DNA of 64,000 nt from Coleophoma eucalyptorum. Lineage: Eukaryota; Ascomycota; Leotiomycetes; Helotiales; Dermateaceae. Numbering within the stretch: position 1 is the stretch's first letter; the number at the start of each line of letters is the position of its first letter. Both the position numbers and the translations under genes were made by a program. Shown here piece after piece: positions 35,470 to 47,525 of the stretch. The notes beneath the pieces were generated by a model. It made no database searches and had not been told where the DNA came from. It was given only the letters and a program-made list of their open reading frames with translations. The DNA lies in NCBI GenBank assembly GCA_026120035.1, contig JALRME010000049.1, positions 62,001 through 126,000 of the forward strand, written 5' to 3'.

Positions 35470-36542
35470 ATGGTTGTTCAAATTATAGAGACGTCGTCAG
35501 TGTCTTGGTCGTCGTCGGAGAAGTATTTCCGAACTGGATCAAAGAGATCGAGGATGTCAACGGGGCCCACGTCAATGACCTGTAGTAAAGGTCACGTCCA
35601 TCCGCCATGGGTGACGACCGGAGTATTGAAAATATCCAAATGCGAGTCCATCTGTGGGTTTTGTCAGAAGGAGACGAAAACAGCAGCCAATCTTAGGAAG
35701 GTAAATGACCGAACCGGTACTCCCTTCTACGTGTACTACTTACTGTACGATGTGAACTCCGCTGATTTTGATTGCAGCATGTTGCTATTCATATCAAGAA
35801 CGAAGGGCTCAATCTTACCATCGCCGAAGGTTCCAGTGGAAGGGGTCGATTGTAAGTCTCCATGCTCACACATATATATATCCAACACCTCACCAACATA
35901 ATTCCTAGGGAGATGCCGCCGACAGTAATGTCTCAAGAAGCAACTTCATCACGATCGAGCTCCACAACAGAAAACAGTCCAATTCTTACTCACAGGTTAC
36001 CCTTGACTCACCGTACTGCCCAAGGACAACCACAAGGATATCAACACTGGTCTGAAAGAAGTGTTGACGAACTGTCCTCAGCAGCAATGACACCACAATC
36101 GCAATTGGCTCGATCCGTAACTAGTCCACACTCCAATAACCTCGGTCTCGTTGCCTACCAAAACAGCAACAGCATGCCACAAGACGCCGCACATCCGTTC
36201 TTCAACATGACTAACCCTTCTCAAGATCCTTTCAGACCTCTGCGTGATCGAAATCTGCACACCAAACACGCCTGGACTGTCATTCCTGCTGCTGAAGGTT
36301 TCCGTATTCTCGATCTTTGCAAGACGCTCTCCGTCGTCCGTGATAATGATCACCCCAGCTCCGTCCCTTGTTATAATCGGGAGACTATCTTCGATGAGGA
36401 GTGGCAGGCGCATATCAAGGATGTCCATGGTGTCTTCCTCCTGTGGCCGGAAACGTGGATGCGGCGAGTTGAGGTTTTGGACTTGGAACCCTTTTCTGGC
36501 GATATTGGGGCTTGCAATGAGTTTTTGCTAGATGGGAGATGA
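35470..36542 (+). CDS. single C2H2-finger protein with the finger split by an intron
   Basis: My model joins 35470-35700, 35778-35851 and 35909-36542 (312 aa). Splicing creates CGFCQKETKTAANLRKHVAIH, a perfect C-x2-C-x12-H-x3-H finger (C62, C65, H78, H82) that does not exist in any single unspliced frame; this is the main support for the exons. The next junction joins GSSGRGRL to EMPPTVMSQEATS in frame. The rest is Ser/Gln/Pro-rich and then ends in a compact region (AWTVIPAAEGFRILDLC, DEEWQAHIKDVHGVFLLW, FSGDIGACNEFLLDGR). The finger resembles those found in fungal proteins next to NACHT or ankyrin domains, but none of those domains is present. The first 35-40 residues are uncertain and the true start may lie upstream. 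Confidence 0.6.
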
Positions 36543-38708
36543 GCTCATGATTAGTCTCGGAACCGCAGAGAGATGTCACCGTCTCTGTTGGCGACGGGGT
36601 ATGCAACTACGGCTACGGGGATACCATATCAAAAGATCCTCGTTGGGACGAATATCAGCGTAACAGCACTACTTCTCTCTGGCCATTATAGGGGACCCTC
36701 TATCCTCTTTTGATTGGACCCTCTTGAGAAACGACTTGTCACGCATGCGGCCCACGAATCGCTTCGTATTCTATGATATATATGTACATATGCATAAACG
36801 GACTCTCGGGTATAAAGGGGGACTTAGGTTGGCATGGAACCTTTTGGGGAAGCGGTTTTGGTACAATGGGAACCAATGGGATTAGAGGATCTTTTTTCTG
36901 TTCTCTCAGAAACGATAACCAAGCTTGGGACTAGGCTGCGGGAGAAAATTGTACCCGGTATATGAATGGAAATGTACTGGTATAAATTGAGGGAGTTGGG
37001 GGTTTAAAACTGCGATCAACAATAAACAATGGATGGTTTTACAAATACCCAATCGAAGTCAGGTTGGATAAACATTTGGAGCTTGACAGGACCAATTGTG
37101 AGATTTATGGGTTTCAGAACTCAGTTTCAGCAAACTGATACTCAGTGATTAAGGAAAAGACTAGCTCCCAGATACTAATGCGATGTGAGTTATCACTATA
37201 TTATTCTCTGTAGACATTTCACTCATTACTCACATCTTCGGGGAACCTCCAAAGCGAGCCTATCACTTGTGGCAATCACTTCTAGGCTACCGATTTCTAT
37301 CTCATATTCATGTGTCCCCTTTATAAGGACGGTAGATGCCGAATGATTTATGAAAAGAGAGGGCTGATAAAGCAAGGATTGCTGTATTACGTCTCCCACG
37401 ACGGAGATCAAAATCACCTGCTGTTGCATTGGAGCTGAATATCAAGGATGAGTTATTAGCTTTTTCCTGGTTTTGTTCATCATACTGTTGCGCCCGTTAG
37501 GATTCGAATCCTTCTTGGCTCTTGGCGGTACGTACTACATTGTTGGAAATAAAAAGCCCGAAATGTTGTCATAGGTTACTGCTATCAGATTTAGAGAAGC
37601 GAATAAAGTCCTGTCCCCCGCATCGCAACATTTCTTTGCCACACTGCCTTCTACTAAATTCGTAAATACGAACAAGAGCCTTGCTCCCGCGTCGAAACAG
37701 CACGGCGCGGGATCGGCTGCGTCTCAAAATAGATACCACCCACAATATCTCTGCATCCGAATGCCCCGTTATCTATCCACGACTCCCAGCACCGGTTGGA
37801 AGGCGACCGGAAGAAGTGAGCTTGCAATATAAAATGGAATTGCCTGATATAGATGTTCCACGCAGGAGTACCCTGCTTCTCAACTTCCAACAATGGCCTC
37901 CTAATTATATCGGGTAGCTTTTACCCAAATTAGGAAATCCCAGACGAAATCTAAATGAGCAGATTGAAGAAACCTAAAATGGCTTGATATCTGTCTGAAT
38001 TGCCATGAACGGGATGGTCTTACGTACTATAATCAATACTTTTGTGGTGGACGCTATGAGCATTCGCAAGCACTTCTTCCTTAACTAGAATATGGCTTGC
38101 ACCTACTCTATCACCAGCACCGGCTGCAGCAAGTTTCTTTTTCTCGAAATTTGACAAAGTTTTGCATCAGATATATACTCTCACCACGCATCACAACACA
38201 TGGTCTCCGGTATGAAGGAAGCTGTGGCGACGCTACTATCGGCTTGGTTGCCGAACCGTACAAAGAATGAACTTGCTTTGCAGATACCCGTTGCTGAGTA
38301 TGCGGGTTAATTATCTCACCCATGGTCCGTGAAAGATGTCGCATTATAGAGGAGGCTTATTTTGACAAGCAAGACAAATCCGAACCAGTTGCCTGAGACC
38401 TTGAAAATGCACTCTGAAATTCTCAGACAACGCCCAATGAAGATACCATGGATATTTAGCCAAAACGTAGATCTTTTATTTTTCTTGTTGATCTCGGACA
38501 TGATATATATTAATTGCGTGGAGTTTCTTGTCTTTCTTCGGTTTAGAGGTGATAATACTTGATTTTATTGTCCATTTTAGGGCATCTCCGAAATAGATCG
38601 CCGTTTCTGAACTCCTAGCAACATAGAAAATCAAAAATATGCATATGTACGAAGCGTAAGAGATCCCGATTCCAAAAACTTATAACATTTCGAAGGTAAT
38701 GATGGGAT
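36543..38708. other. intergenic region
   Basis: AT-rich DNA with short weak ORFs only. A GGATTCGAATCC palindrome with tRNA-like surroundings occurs at about 37499-37510, but no complete tRNA can be folded. Nothing else is supported. Confidence 0.4.
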
Positions 38709-39060
38709 TTAGGAATTCAAGTCAAACTCGTCAGATGCCAGCTCTCTCTCTTCCCGCCTTAATTTTTCATATTTTCCGAACAATTCATATATGTTCCGAG
38801 CGAGAATCTTAGCACTCTTGACAATACTGCATACATGGACAGCATTCTTGGTTGCGTCCTGGCGCAGAGCTTGGTCATGCTCTGATATTGGCCCTGCAAA
38901 TCAGTCTTTGCGGATGTTTGCATTTGAACGGGGGTCTACTACAGGGGTCAATTGATGATCGACATGGTTTCTGGGAACCAAGATTGTGCACGAACACGAC
39001 ATGTCGGAGTTTCTCAGGATCCTCCGGGCCGTACAGGGCTTGGTTATACTGAACCTTGAA
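38709..39060 (-). pseudogene. 3' fragment of an unidentified protein gene
   Basis: Two short exons on the minus strand, from about 39060 down to 38979 and 38893-38709, join across an 85-nt GT-AG intron. The product includes YNQALYGPEDPEKLRH, VVFVHNLG|PISEHDQALRQDATK, NAVHVCSIVKSAKILARNIY and ELFGKYEKLRREERELASDE, ending EFDLNS-stop. Composition is clearly protein-like and the frame is kept across the intron, but an in-frame stop lies just upstream of the first exon and no 5' part is found before the divergent regulator gene at 39856. I read it as a remnant of a larger gene; family unknown. Confidence 0.45.
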
Positions 39061-39855
39061 TTAAGACAAAACTACACAAACTTCATTTCTCCTTTTCTCA
39101 TGATTAATTTTGGGTACTTCCTGTGTTGCCAGGAGAGAAAGTGATTATACTTTTACAAGGCTCACTAAAAGAAGCATGGTAACAAGATTTATGTCTATAT
39201 ATTCACTCAGGAGTTATGGCTGTATTTATTGTGCTCAATTTTGAAGCATCTATCTATGATAATATAGTTTTCTGAATAGCTCGGTATCAGTGCCACCCCA
39301 TTACCATAGGATGGTTACTATTACATACTTGGGAATAGGGGTTTATATGCTTCTATCATGGTTCATTTCCCAGTACTATGTTTCTTAACAGTTTATTATT
39401 CTGATTGATGATGAACCACTAAAAAGGTTGAAGAGCACGGCAGCAGTTTTGAACACAAGCGAGTCAGAAATTTATATTAAGTCTTTACAGACCTTTGAAA
39501 ACCAAAATCGGTATTCTCTTACAACTGAAAAAGAAACCTGAAACTTCTTTTAGAATATATACGATTTTCTAGCCAGAAGCGTCGGTTATCTGCTGTTGTA
39601 TGTAGAATAGTAAAATAGCTACTTAGTAACCATTGATTTCTCAACAATCCTTGCCACTGCAGCACCCGTGCGCGCCAAAATCCCAGGTCGCGGACCGCGA
39701 CTTAGCTAAACCTTAATTAATCGTTCTGTATGACGAAGTCATCAGACAGTCCGAAACTTCGACAGCAAGGAAAATATCTTTCGGTTCCGCGATAGCAATA
39801 TGGAGGTGCACCAAGCTTTTAAATGATCTTGTGACAATGCTCTTATTGGCACAAC
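39061..39855. other. AT-rich intergenic region and promoter of the second Zn2Cys6 gene
   Basis: No coding signal. This holds the upstream region of the regulator starting at 39856. Confidence 0.4.
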
Positions 39856-42201
39856 ATGTTTTCGACCTTCGACGTGTCTCTGAACAAGCAGAGTACCACG
39901 ACAACACCTCGAGTACCACGACACGCGCGCAGACAACAGGTTGGACTTCGACAAGCTTGCGAGAATTGCCGGATCAATCGCATCAAGTGTAATGAGGAGA
40001 AACCATGCAGAAGCTGTCAGAAGAGAGGGTTACGATGTAGCAATCACAACATGGGTGGCAGCACCAAGGAGACACGGAGTGGCGGGATACTGGTCGTACC
40101 TAACAGCCCCTCTACCTCTTTCTTTGAGGGACACGAAATCATAAGCCGCCAAAACGAAGAGTTGCAAGCGTTGAGAAAAAGGTTGGCCGAGCTAGAGAAT
40201 CAGCAGAAACAACAAAGGACAATCATAGAACGGGGAATCGATGATGATCTGTCGCTGACAATCATGGAACACAAGCCAGGGGAATGGCAATGCGAAGGCA
40301 TATGGACAACGCATCTTATCACAAAGGAGACTCTACACTATGGTCCTTCGTCGTCCTTCTACTTTATCGATCGCATGTTGAGTTACCTCCGTGAAAAAAT
40401 ACCGGAACTAGGTATAGATGAATTTCGGGAACTTCACACGCCCATCAAAAGTCTCTCCGCTTTGCCACCGCTGGAATCCTCTAGCTCAGAAGAAGGTTGT
40501 GCGCCACGAGAGACTCTGTCAAGAACCCAGGAAGAATCTTATTTGAATTTATTTTGGCAATCTTATCGCTACACATGTCCTATCCTTCATGTCCCGGAGT
40601 TTAGGGAATATTATGCCTCGCTCTGGCCGTCTTCTGATGGGACGTCAACACAAACTGATCTTAGTAGGCAACCATCAGCACTTGTGGATATAATCATAGC
40701 TTTATGCATGCAGTATGGCTCTGCCTTCTTGCTTCATGATATTGGGGTTGGCAATGCTGACTATGAGGTTGCTCCTGCTGGTTGGTGGCTCTACGAGAGA
40801 TGTCAGAAGCTTTTAGCCACTATGGCTCTGCATCCATCAATATCAATGGTGCAATGCCAGATATATTCTGTTTTATACCTCCGCAATACTTCTTACAAAA
40901 ACCTGGCAAACAACATGCTATCTTCGGCAATTCAAACTGCTCAAATGCTGGGACTGCATCTCGAATTTCCAGGCAGTCTCGCACAAGCAAGGAGAAATGT
41001 ACGGAAGCGCATATGGTGGATGCTTTTCATGTTGGACAGTGACGTATCCCTCAAAATGGGCCGTCCATCTCAGATTTGTTCATCACACATAACCTGTACA
41101 TTACCAGATGACGCTCAAGATGAAGAAGCAATGGCGTCATTCCATGCATCCCCAAACACCGAAGTTTCCTGGTTGAGCTACTTCACTCACTCAATCAAGT
41201 TATGCTTGATGATGCGGTCAATACACACACGCTTCTACATAAAATATGCCGAAGTGATTACAGCCAATAATGGCAGGTCTCTATATGAGGATCGCAGCCT
41301 CCTAGAGGATTGTGCTGGATACTTGTTTGAGAGCATGAAGAAACTTCAAGACTGGGCTAATCAAGTCCCAAATTCCTTGAAAATTTCTCGCAAAGGAGGC
41401 GGCGAACCATTCTCAACCACACGATCGACATTGGTCTTCGATCCACAGGCCCCCTTTTGGCTACAACGCCAATCAATCCTTCTTGAGCTCCAGTATCACA
41501 GCTTTGCTATGTACCTCTATCGCCCTTTCATCAGCTTTCCTCCATCTTTTACCCCTGAGACCCCACTCACAATCCGTCACAACATCTCCTGCCTCAACCA
41601 CGCCATGACTGTTAACAACCTACTTCATCAGACGCTCAGTGAGATGGATATACTAAATGGATCTCATGAAGCGTATGGGTATGAATGGGATGCTATGATA
41701 TCTGTCCTGGGATTCGCTCTCAGCCATCCAATCTGTCCACGTACCCCATCTGCTCGCAAAGCAATTCATACTTCTATTACTGTCCTAGAGATGGTCGGAG
41801 CATATAGTCAGTCCTCTGTTAGTCGTGCATGCGCCGCTTTTCGCAATATCCTTGACAAGATCGATTTTGTCAACAAGAATCTTCACGACGCTGTATTTGG
41901 TCTTTCATCACAGACGCAAAGTCCACAGGATAGCGACCAGATGCAAGCACACCAGAACCAGAGCCAGCAGGAATTACCACTAACACCACTTTCTGAATTT
42001 TTGAATAACCAGATTTCCACAACAACGAACCCGGGAAAAGACAAAGGCCAAGCTCATTCAGCTCCGCTGTTCGATGGCAACTATCTGGATGGGACGAATC
42101 CCATAATGTTCGGGACAGATGACACAAATCTTGTGCGAAACTATGAAATGATGCTTGATCTTGGACTGGAGACGGATTCCTGTTCTGTTGACTGGGCTTA
42201 A
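39856..42201 (+). CDS. Zn2Cys6 transcription factor with fungal_trans domain
   Basis: Intronless, 781 aa. The zinc cluster ACENCRINRIKCNEEKPC / RSCQKRGLRCSN has cysteines at 35, 38, 45, 51, 54 and 61 (C-x2-C-x6-C-x5-C-x2-C-x6-C). A heptad-type segment (NEELQALRKRLAELENQQK, about residues 100-118) fits a dimerising coiled coil. The central fungal_trans domain shows YRYTCPILHVPEF, MVQCQIYSVLYLRNTS, AIQTAQMLGLHLEF and RKRIWWMLFMLDSDVSLKMG RPSQI, then LYRPFISFPP. The C terminus is Gln/Asn- and Pro-rich and ends with acidic residues typical of activation regions. No pathway can be named. The neighbouring MFS transporter, convergent at 43241, could be a target, but that is only proximity. Confidence 0.93.
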   Translation: MFSTFDVSLNKQSTTTTPRVPRHARRQQVGLRQACENCRINRIKCNEEKPCRSCQKRGLRCSNHNMGGSTKETRSGGILVVPNSPSTSFFEGHEIISRQNEELQALRKRLAELENQQKQQRTIIERGIDDDLSLTIMEHKPGEWQCEGIWTTHLITKETLHYGPSSSFYFIDRMLSYLREKIPELGIDEFRELHTPIKSLSALPPLESSSSEEGCAPRETLSRTQEESYLNLFWQSYRYTCPILHVPEFREYYASLWPSSDGTSTQTDLSRQPSALVDIIIALCMQYGSAFLLHDIGVGNADYEVAPAGWWLYERCQKLLATMALHPSISMVQCQIYSVLYLRNTSYKNLANNMLSSAIQTAQMLGLHLEFPGSLAQARRNVRKRIWWMLFMLDSDVSLKMGRPSQICSSHITCTLPDDAQDEEAMASFHASPNTEVSWLSYFTHSIKLCLMMRSIHTRFYIKYAEVITANNGRSLYEDRSLLEDCAGYLFESMKKLQDWANQVPNSLKISRKGGGEPFSTTRSTLVFDPQAPFWLQRQSILLELQYHSFAMYLYRPFISFPPSFTPETPLTIRHNISCLNHAMTVNNLLHQTLSEMDILNGSHEAYGYEWDAMISVLGFALSHPICPRTPSARKAIHTSITVLEMVGAYSQSSVSRACAAFRNILDKIDFVNKNLHDAVFGLSSQTQSPQDSDQMQAHQNQSQQELPLTPLSEFLNNQISTTTNPGKDKGQAHSAPLFDGNYLDGTNPIMFGTDDTNLVRNYEMMLDLGLETDSCSVDWA

Positions 42202-43240
42202 GTTTCTTCACGCCTTCATTGTGACTAGGACTTTACGAAACTATGGTCTGGAAGGAAGTATTGGATTACTATGGGATGTAGAAGCGTGATTGTCTTGATC
42301 TGTCCCAATATGCTTTTGGCCTTTTGAATGATAAGGCAATATACCAGGTTAGTTTGGCTACATTAGGCCATAGATTTTACACTCCTTTTTACTACTCCTT
42401 GAGGCTCAGGATTGATAGTCTTTGAAATCTTCTGAGCACGTGGCTCAACTTCCCCCAAACCCGATAGCCGCTAAACCAAGAATGGACATATCCCTTTTGG
42501 GATGCATATCTCGGAGTTCCCAAAGAGGAAGAACTGACACAAAAGAAGGAGGGATTTGCAAGATTAGAAATCAGTTGCTCACGTAAAGACTGAAGAAAAT
42601 CCAGGATGCGAGAGTGGGATTGACTCCTGGTTATTAGTCAAGAAGAGGAGGATCTTTGGGTCTTTTTCACCCCGTCCAGCTCGGCTGGGCCACAGTAGGT
42701 TCATTATACACGCGTGTGAACCCGTGACTTTCTACTTCACACCAGTACTACAACGTACGCTGAAGACTTTCCCCGAATGGGTAGCAATTTATCCATAGCT
42801 CTGGAACACAGCCGCTTACAAGATGATTTGCTCTGAGAATTATACTGTCTTTTAAGTTTTGGTATTTCTTGATTTCTGATCGGAGAAAGACGAGAAGAAA
42901 AGAGGATACTAAATTTTCTGATGAAAAGGTTCAATTTTACATATAAAAATAATACTATCCTAATTATATACTCCACTGGTTCTGTACAAAAGTGAATGAT
43001 GATGATGATGACCATGCTCTACTCTAACTATAACTCTCTCCTCTCAAAGCTTTTAGACAATGCCAAAATAATTGGCCTTTGGAATGAGCATACATTGTTG
43101 ATACAAATGAAAGCACCTCTGATGTTATATACTATGGGAATATAGTGTGACACATTCCCTCCCGGCTGATAATGTCCCGAGAGCTTCAAGTCCTGTCAAG
43201 TCAAGTCTAGTCTCAGTCTAGGAGTAAGTGCCTACTTTAT
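42202..43240. other. intergenic region between convergent genes
   Basis: AT-rich 3' flanks of the regulator and the MFS gene. The ORF at 42737-43015 lacks protein character. Confidence 0.45.
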
Positions 43241-45289
43241 TTAGACAGCACCGGCATATTTGCTTATCTTCCTTAGTTGCTTCCCATACCGATAGAAGAT
43301 ATAACTACGGTACAAGTCAGTTTTAAAGTATATATACTTATTTCGGAAGACTTACGGGAATGGAGCCATTACCAATGTGAGCATGGCCAGCAAGAATGAA
43401 GCCCATTGGAAACCAAGGTTATTATACACTAAGGCGCGTCAGCGGGGGCCAGTTATCAATTCTACTGAGGACCTGCTTAAGACTTACAAGCAGTCCCAAA
43501 CAGTGGGAAGCCTCCTGCAAACATGCTTCGTGCAAAGCTGTGGGCTGCTAACGCACTTGCAGCGTAGGTTGGGTATGCATGCACCAGAAAGGTGAAGACA
43601 CCCGAGAAGACGAGTATCATTCTGTGACAAATTAGTATATTTTGGAGTAGTGCTGAAAGGGAGGCCCTTACCCGCAACCAAAGAATGCGCTACCGATAAT
43701 TGGGACAATCCAGTGAATAGAAGGATATCTGTTGATACATCAGCATGGTTTGAGAATAATCCTCATATACTTACGTCGTCCATCCAAACCATAGAATCCC
43801 AAATGTAACAAGAGGCGCTCCAACGATGGCGGGAGGTAAACGAAACTCTGGTTCTGATCCTCCGGGCTCCCCACCTAGCTCCTCGCGTCGCTTCATCAAT
43901 CGGAGGTAATTCTTCGAAAATCTGTGAATGTGAATGATTAGCCCATGGCTGGGTTGTCTCAATCGAGAAATCCTTATGTACTTACACTGGGTCCAAAACA
44001 ATACCAACCATCATGCCAACAAGAATTCCTAAGAAGCTCAAGCCAACTTGCCACAAATTGAAGCCATGATTCTTGGTGAAAACCTGGGCAAATGCTCCGA
44101 AGAACAGGTAGAGGACGCCCAGGAGGAATGCGCAGAAGACGCAGAGACAGAGGCACATAGGCTCCATCGTAAGAAGTAAAAATGGCCGATAGATAGATCT
44201 CAAGACGGTCTGATAATAAGCATAGTACGATAATATGGCTGTAGGGAGAATATACTTACTTGAGTCACAGATCGATTCAACTTTTCAATTGGTGCATGCC
44301 ATCTGCTATCACCAGTCTCCTTGCGAAGCTTACGGGCTTTCTTACGCAGAAGTACAGGATGGTATGTTTCAGGCACTAGAATGCAAAGGAGCACCCATTG
44401 AGTAGCTGACCATATAAGCATGATGTAGAAAGTCCAACGCCTGCTTTTTGTCAGTGAGTTTACTAAATCATAAAGGATTTTAAACTCACCAGTCTAGATA
44501 GCTGTTGATAAAACCCCCGATAGCAGGACCAAGCTCTGGCCCTAGACTACAATATTGTTGCGTCAGCCCCAACTTTTGAATGGAAGGTCAAAATCCTTGA
44601 CTCACAAAGGTGCAGCGGTGTAAATCATCATGGGTGCTTGCAACTTGGATTTGGGGAATAGATCTCCCACGGTGCCTCCAGCAATGCTCAAGAAAGCAGC
44701 ACCAGCGAAGCCATCAAAGAAACGCGCAATGATGAGAGTCTGAATATTCTTCGCAACAGCACAAGGCACAACCCACACAACAAAGAACAACATGGAAGCA
44801 AGATACACCGGTCGGCGTCCGTAGAACTAGGCTCAAGTTAGCTCGATCAAAGGGTGTTTGGCTTTGAGATTTTGCCCGCCGAATACATACTTCACTTAAT
44901 GGTGCCAAGACCATTGGGCTCAACCCAAGGCCAAAGACAAAAACACTCAATCCCAGAGTGACAATGATTTCGCTGGTGTTGAATTCCGCTTTGACTTGAG
45001 CATAGGTCATCGAGAACAAGGAACTCATGCAAGCTACACAGAGACTCGTCGTGAATACGATGAACATGATTAACCATTTTCTCGCAGTCGACATGCTCCA
45101 GGGACTCTCTGGGTCTTCTTCGCCCGTGAATGATACCTCATACTCGGGGTCATATGCCTCTGTAGGCACCTGTGCAGGCACTTGAGGTGCTTTCTCTTCC
45201 ATATTTTCTCTGTCGGGTTTCCTGCTGATATCGCTTAGTGACGAAGTCTGCCGAGGACTGCCATCCCTGCCGAGGGATGCCGAAGACAT
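43241..45289 (-). CDS. MFS drug:H+ antiporter-type transporter (DHA1-like)
   Basis: Ten exons: 44891-45289, 44606-44826, 44490-44546, 44260-44440, 43986-44209, 43775-43921, 43672-43728, 43488-43621, 43356-43428 and 43241-43304. All junctions keep frame and sum to 518 aa. After a ~85-residue acidic cytosolic N terminus come 12 predicted membrane segments. Family marks: ESPWSMSTARKW before TM1; LAPLSEFYGRRPVY, the loop 2-3 motif A; ARFFDGFAGAAFLSIAGG; PFLGPELGPAIGGF, the DHA-type motif C region; and DWRWTFYIML. The late segment MILVFSGVFTFLVHAYPTY with AASALAAHSFARS is typical of fungal DHA1 (Tpo/Flu-like) exporters. Substrate cannot be told. The tail ends KISKYAGAV. Confidence 0.93.
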
Positions 45290-47191
45290 GTTGCTGAAAG
45301 GGACGCTATCTGAAAAGAATAGAAAGTATTAAAGAAGATAGTAAAATCTTCTTGGAGAAATCATTTTATATGATGTGAGTATCAGAAGCTGGCCTTAAAA
45401 GTCACGATGCAACTCCTCAGACTGCGTCAGATTTGGGGTATTTCCCAAAGGAGTTGCGGAGTTCTGCACCCTTTCGGCTAGAACCAAATCTCCGATTGCA
45501 AACTATCCAATCATTGGGTGTTTTGTGAACGTCCCACTTTTGCATGCTAAGAGATCTTTCCCAACATCCTCATTATCATTATGTGAGGCCTCGGGAGCTT
45601 TGGTTTATGCTATGGTTGTTTGGAAAGAAATCGCCCCCTACGAGGTTTTTGCCATCCACCTGGTGAACCAGCAAGACCGCTGCGCATAACGTGTTTTGGG
45701 ACGAGATAATTGTTAAATCATTTCAATGGATTTCAGCAGGAAAATCCAGAACAGCATGTAGGTTTCTTTCAGGGTGCTATGCCGTTCACCCCAGCATCGT
45801 TCTCAGAAACAGTCTTGTCTTCAATTTCTTCTCCCACTACTAGACCTGCTCCCCCTTGCTAGGAATATTGTTCTCCTAGACTTATTATTCAACTCCTTGT
45901 TACTACTTTTTGTATTTTTCCACCTCTTCAATCTCCATCGCTTCTCATCAATGATACAGTGCCTTTGCCCATAACCTTCCTTGTTCTCAGACATGACTCA
46001 GTGTCCTACCGTATGTAGTGCAGCAATAATAACAGACCTAAGACCCATCCCCAACCCTTTCAGCAATGCTTTCTCAAGCTTCTCTCTTGCCATCTCAGGC
46101 GTGATTTGCAGGGTTTCAGATTCCCCCTATGAGATTGCTTCTCTAGCCTCATCATCTTTCAAGAATGAATTACCAGCCTTATCATTCCCACCCAAGTAGC
46201 ATCTAAACCTCGCTTCCCCAGATAGCCTGTGGTGTCGTATCCCGCGTTCTCTATCCGTTTGTAAAATACTTCTCTGGCCTCACCTTGATTCTCATCTGCT
46301 GCTCTCCGAAACTTCATTACGGATTCATAGTATCACGACTCTGCGGTAGGAAATCAAAAGGGCCTCTGAATTCATCTCGAACCGGCATGTGGAATGGCTC
46401 TGGTAAGTTGATGCGTCTGTAGAAAGCCGATTATGCCTGCTCGATATATGCAGTGGCGATTAGAGCATTGTTGCGCGTGTAGTAATTGGAAAAGTTCACA
46501 AAGTAAAATATAGAGAGAACAGTGGCTGGAACAGCGTCCGAGACATTTGGATCTCAAATCTCTGAGACGAGATCCGAAATGAGGTCTGAAAGATTCCCAC
46601 ATCTCCGATTCTTTCTTCTTCTTCGCCTCTGCTTAATTCAAGGGCTTTTAATAGTGGTTCTTCTATTTCTCAATATATTCTAGAGCAGACTTCCAGAAAG
46701 TAGCAAGCAAAGGCTATCTTGTCCGGTCTCCAAGAATGCCTTTGGCCATTATTCCGCTGATAAGAAGGAGCAGTATATCCTCGAGTACAGACCCTTCTAC
46801 ATCAAGTATACTGGAGTTAGGAAACTATAGACATCTGCCTTGACAATCCGTCGAGGCTCAGCCCATACTCTGTTGAAGTACAGTTGATCCGTTGGCCAGG
46901 ATTTCGTACGGTAGCGGAAGAACCTTGTTTCTGATTCTAGTAACGGGGCTTTGAGAAGCCAGTTTGGTTATCTTGTGCCAGTCTAAGTCTGCCCGGAAGC
47001 ATCCAGTAGTTAACAGAACGCGAGTGGGCAGCCTAGTGCGGGCAGAGCCAATTTATCTTATAGTAAGCATGCATGACAGAAGAGCGCTATGTTGCAAGTA
47101 AGGCAGCAACCACAGACCGGTTCTGTTCAAGATACGGGGAAACTAAAATATAGCTCGTACGCTGGTTACCGGTGTTCCCCTTAAATAATTT
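45290..47191. other. RIP-like decayed region left of the direct repeats
   Basis: No intact gene. On the minus strand between about 46400 and 45780 stop-interrupted stretches read like protein, for example REVFYKRIENAGYDTTGYLG and ITPEMAREKLEKALLKGLG, with stops that C-to-T or G-to-A changes would create. I cannot name the source; an old transposable element or gene is likely. Confidence 0.4.
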
Positions 47192-47525
47192 TACAATATA
47201 TCGCGTAATACAATTGGGTAGACTAGAGAAGGGCATTAGGTATTGGTTCTCAGGCCGCCCTCGACTATTAGAAACCTAGAAACCACAACCCGTTTTCGAG
47301 AAACTGTCGGTGTATAAGACAATCTGATCTAATCTCTCTATTAATGGTCTAAATGACCGTTAGACCATCAAAGATAGAACGTGAAACCAAATCTGGTTTT
47401 CTATTATCGGTTGCGAGTGTTTTACCAATTTCATAATATATACCATTCAAATTGTTATCGTTGGAAACAGATACCTTGCTTGTCTACCATCTTACAATAT
47501 TGCGAAAAGAGAAATATTACTCTTG
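47192..47525 (+). repeat. direct repeat, left copy (LTR-like)
   Basis: About 330 bp, alignable by eye to 50790-51130 in the same orientation. Shared blocks: GGGTAG(A/T)CTAGAGAAGG at ~47216 and ~50814, ACCACAACCCGTTTT at ~47282 and ~50876, and a 28-nt stretch identical at 47348-47375 and 50921-50948. Copies differ mostly by transitions, as expected after RIP. Confidence 0.75.

Noticed and set aside
37494..37540. tRNA-like T-arm sequence around GGATTCGAATCC with a TGCGCCCGTTA neighbour
   Set aside because: The palindrome suggests a T arm on either strand, but no matching acceptor strand, D arm or anticodon arm is found within 100 bp.
42737..43015. 92-codon minus-strand ORF between convergent genes
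   Set aside because: AT-rich, Ile/Ser-dominated and without any homolog-like motif; probably 3' UTR DNA.
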